Below, piece after piece: positions 5,651 to 7,036 of a DNA stretch of 7,036 nucleotides (positions within the stretch are counted from its first letter, which is position 1; the number at the start of each line of letters is the position of its first letter). The position numbers and the translations under genes were made by a program. Origin of the DNA: an uncultured Collinsella sp. (GTDB lineage Bacteria > Actinomycetota > Coriobacteriia > Coriobacteriales > Coriobacteriaceae); assembly GCA_937981515.1 (NCBI GenBank), contig CALJNY010000307.1, positions 1 through 7,036 of the forward strand, written 5' to 3'. The notes beneath the pieces are model-generated. The model did no database searches, was not told the DNA's origin, and was given only the letters and a program-made list of their open reading frames with translations.

Positions 5651-7036
5651 TTAAAAGGCTACGTTGCCAAACTCCGACAGGATAAGGTCGGGGTTGTGGT
5701 CGGTTGCCCAATCCACGTTCCACGGGCTCGTGAACAGCAGCAGCTTGCCGCCGCGCATGTCCTCGACGCGCAACGTGTCGCGCGTGAGCGAAAGACCCGG
5801 GATATCGATGGTGTCGGGGTCGTTCTGGATCCAGCGGATGTCCGTATAGGGCAGCGGCTGGCGACGAACCTCAACACGGTACTCGGCCTTGAGGCGGCGC
5901 TCGAGTACCTCAAACTGCAGCACGCCGACCACGCCCACGATGACGCTCTCCATGCCGGCACCCAACTCACGGAAAATCTGGATGGCACCCTCCTGGGCAA
6001 GCTCCTCCATACCCTTGACGAACTGCTTGCGCTTGAGCGTGTCGACCTGCGTAATGCGAGCGAACATCTCGGGGGCAAACGTCGGGATCTGCGGATACTG
6101 CACGTGGCGCTTGCCGGAGCACACGGTATCGCCGATGCTAAAGATACCCGGGTCGAACAGGCCCACGATATCGCCCGCGTACGCCTCGTCCACGATGGCG
6201 CGGTCGTCGGCCATCATCGACGTGCCCGTGGCAAGCTTGAGCTTGCGGTTGCCCTGCACGTGGAAGGCGTCCATGCCGCGCTCGAACTTGCCCGAGCAAA
6301 TGCGCACAAAGGCGATGCGGTCGCGGTGGTTCTTGTCCATGTTGGCCTGGATCTTAAACACAAAGCCGCTAAAGTCGTCGCGGCAGGGATCGACCGGCTC
6401 GCTGGTGAGCGTATCGGTATAGGCGCGCGGCGTCGGGGCCAGGCGCAGGAACTCCTTGAGGAAGGGCTCCACGCCAAAGTTGGTGAGCGCCGAGCCAAAG
6501 AACGCCGGGCTCAGCTTGCCGCAGGCCACGGCATCCAAGTCGAGCTCATCGCCGGCGCCATCGAGCAGCTCGATGTCGTCCATCAGGTTCTTATGGTTCT
6601 CTTCGCCAATAAGCTCGTCCATGGCGGGGTCGCCCAGCTCGGCCTCGACCTCGGCGACCTTTTTGGTGGCGTTGGCGTGGCCGTCGCCCTCAAAGGCGAT
6701 AACGCGACGAGTCTGACGATCGAACACGCCGCGGAAGTTGCGACCGCTGCCGATCGGCCAGTTCATGGGATACGTATTGATACCCAGGACGTTCTCGATC
6801 TCTTCCATGAGCTCAAACGGATCGCGAGCCTCGTGGTCGAGCTTGTTCACAAAGGTGAAGATGGGAATGTGGCGCAGCGTGCAGACCTTAAAGAGCTTTT
6901 TGGTCTGGGCCTCGACGCCCTTGGCGCCGTCGATGACCATGACCGCGGCGTCGGCGGCCATAAGGGTACGGTAGGTATCCTCCGAGAAGTCCTGGTGGCC
7001 GGGGGTATCGAGGATGTTGACGCAGGCGCCGTTGTA
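5651..7036 (-). CDS. prfC: Peptide chain release factor 3 (start beyond window)
   Basis: RF3 is a ribosome-associated GTPase that recycles RF1/RF2 from the ribosome after peptide release. The visible 461 residues are the C-terminal part of a protein of about 530; the frame is open to the window edge, and the P-loop and switch I lie outside. Counting from the first visible codon, the G3 motif is DTPGHQDFSEDTYRTL (10-25), which is RF3-specific and separates it from EF-G. The G4 motif NKLD is at 64-67 and the G5-like GSAL at 181-184. The domain II beta-barrel follows from about 222, and the RF3 domain III signature VGVVGVLQFEVLERRLKAEY is at 367-386. Gln occurs where E. coli has Glu in DTPGHED. 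The TAA stop is followed at once by a hairpin terminator, so it is transcriptionally separate from the next operon. Confidence 0.96.
   Translation of the reverse strand, partial: YNGACVNILDTPGHQDFSEDTYRTLMAADAAVMVIDGAKGVEAQTKKLFKVCTLRHIPIFTFVNKLDHEARDPFELMEEIENVLGINTYPMNWPIGSGRNFRGVFDRQTRRVIAFEGDGHANATKKVAEVEAELGDPAMDELIGEENHKNLMDDIELLDGAGDELDLDAVACGKLSPAFFGSALTNFGVEPFLKEFLRLAPTPRAYTDTLTSEPVDPCRDDFSGFVFKIQANMDKNHRDRIAFVRICSGKFERGMDAFHVQGNRKLKLATGTSMMADDRAIVDEAYAGDIVGLFDPGIFSIGDTVCSGKRHVQYPQIPTFAPEMFARITQVDTLKRKQFVKGMEELAQEGAIQIFRELGAGMESVIVGVVGVLQFEVLERRLKAEYRVEVRRQPLPYTDIRWIQNDPDTIDIPGLSLTRDTLRVEDMRGGKLLLFTSPWNVDWATDHNPDLILSEFGNVAF

Overview
The window looks like an ordinary chromosomal stretch from a high-GC bacterium (about 60% G+C by eye). 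Strong AAGGAG-type ribosome binding sites, short intergenic gaps, hairpin terminators and an actinobacterial-looking uracil-DNA glycosylase (GSRPFS near its C-terminus) suggest Actinomycetota. My best guess is a Coriobacteriia gut lineage such as Collinsella, but that is an impression, not a result. I see no mobile element, CRISPR array, tRNA or rRNA.

Layout from left to right. Bases 2-1261 (+) hold a MATE-family efflux transporter whose N-terminus lies before the window. It converges on a LysR-type regulator at 1289-2155 (-). That regulator is divergent from an EamA/DMT-family exporter at 2314-3216 (+), and the 158-bp gap between them carries an imperfect palindrome that could be the LysR operator. 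Next comes a complete family-1 uracil-DNA glycosylase (ung, 3306-4031, +), preceded by two small stem-loops. A perfect 13-bp inverted repeat at 4046-4081 serves as a shared terminator between ung and the convergent unit that follows.

That unit reads right to left: a queuosine-precursor transporter of the YhhQ/VUT family (4772-5494, -), then, 9 nt downstream, a short-chain dehydrogenase/reductase (4082-4762, -). Its leader contains a credible sigma-70-type promoter (5580-5608) and a compact hairpin with an A-rich tail running into the Shine-Dalgarno sequence (5501-5550). The hairpin resembles a class-I preQ1 riboswitch. Upstream of it, and closed off by its own terminator (5614-5645), is the 3' part of prfC, encoding peptide chain release factor 3 (5651-7036, -), whose start lies beyond the window.

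The most interesting signal is the putative preQ1 riboswitch controlling a two-gene operon that pairs a 7-deazaguanine/queuosine-precursor transporter with an SDR of unknown substrate. The other genes look like routine housekeeping or transport genes.
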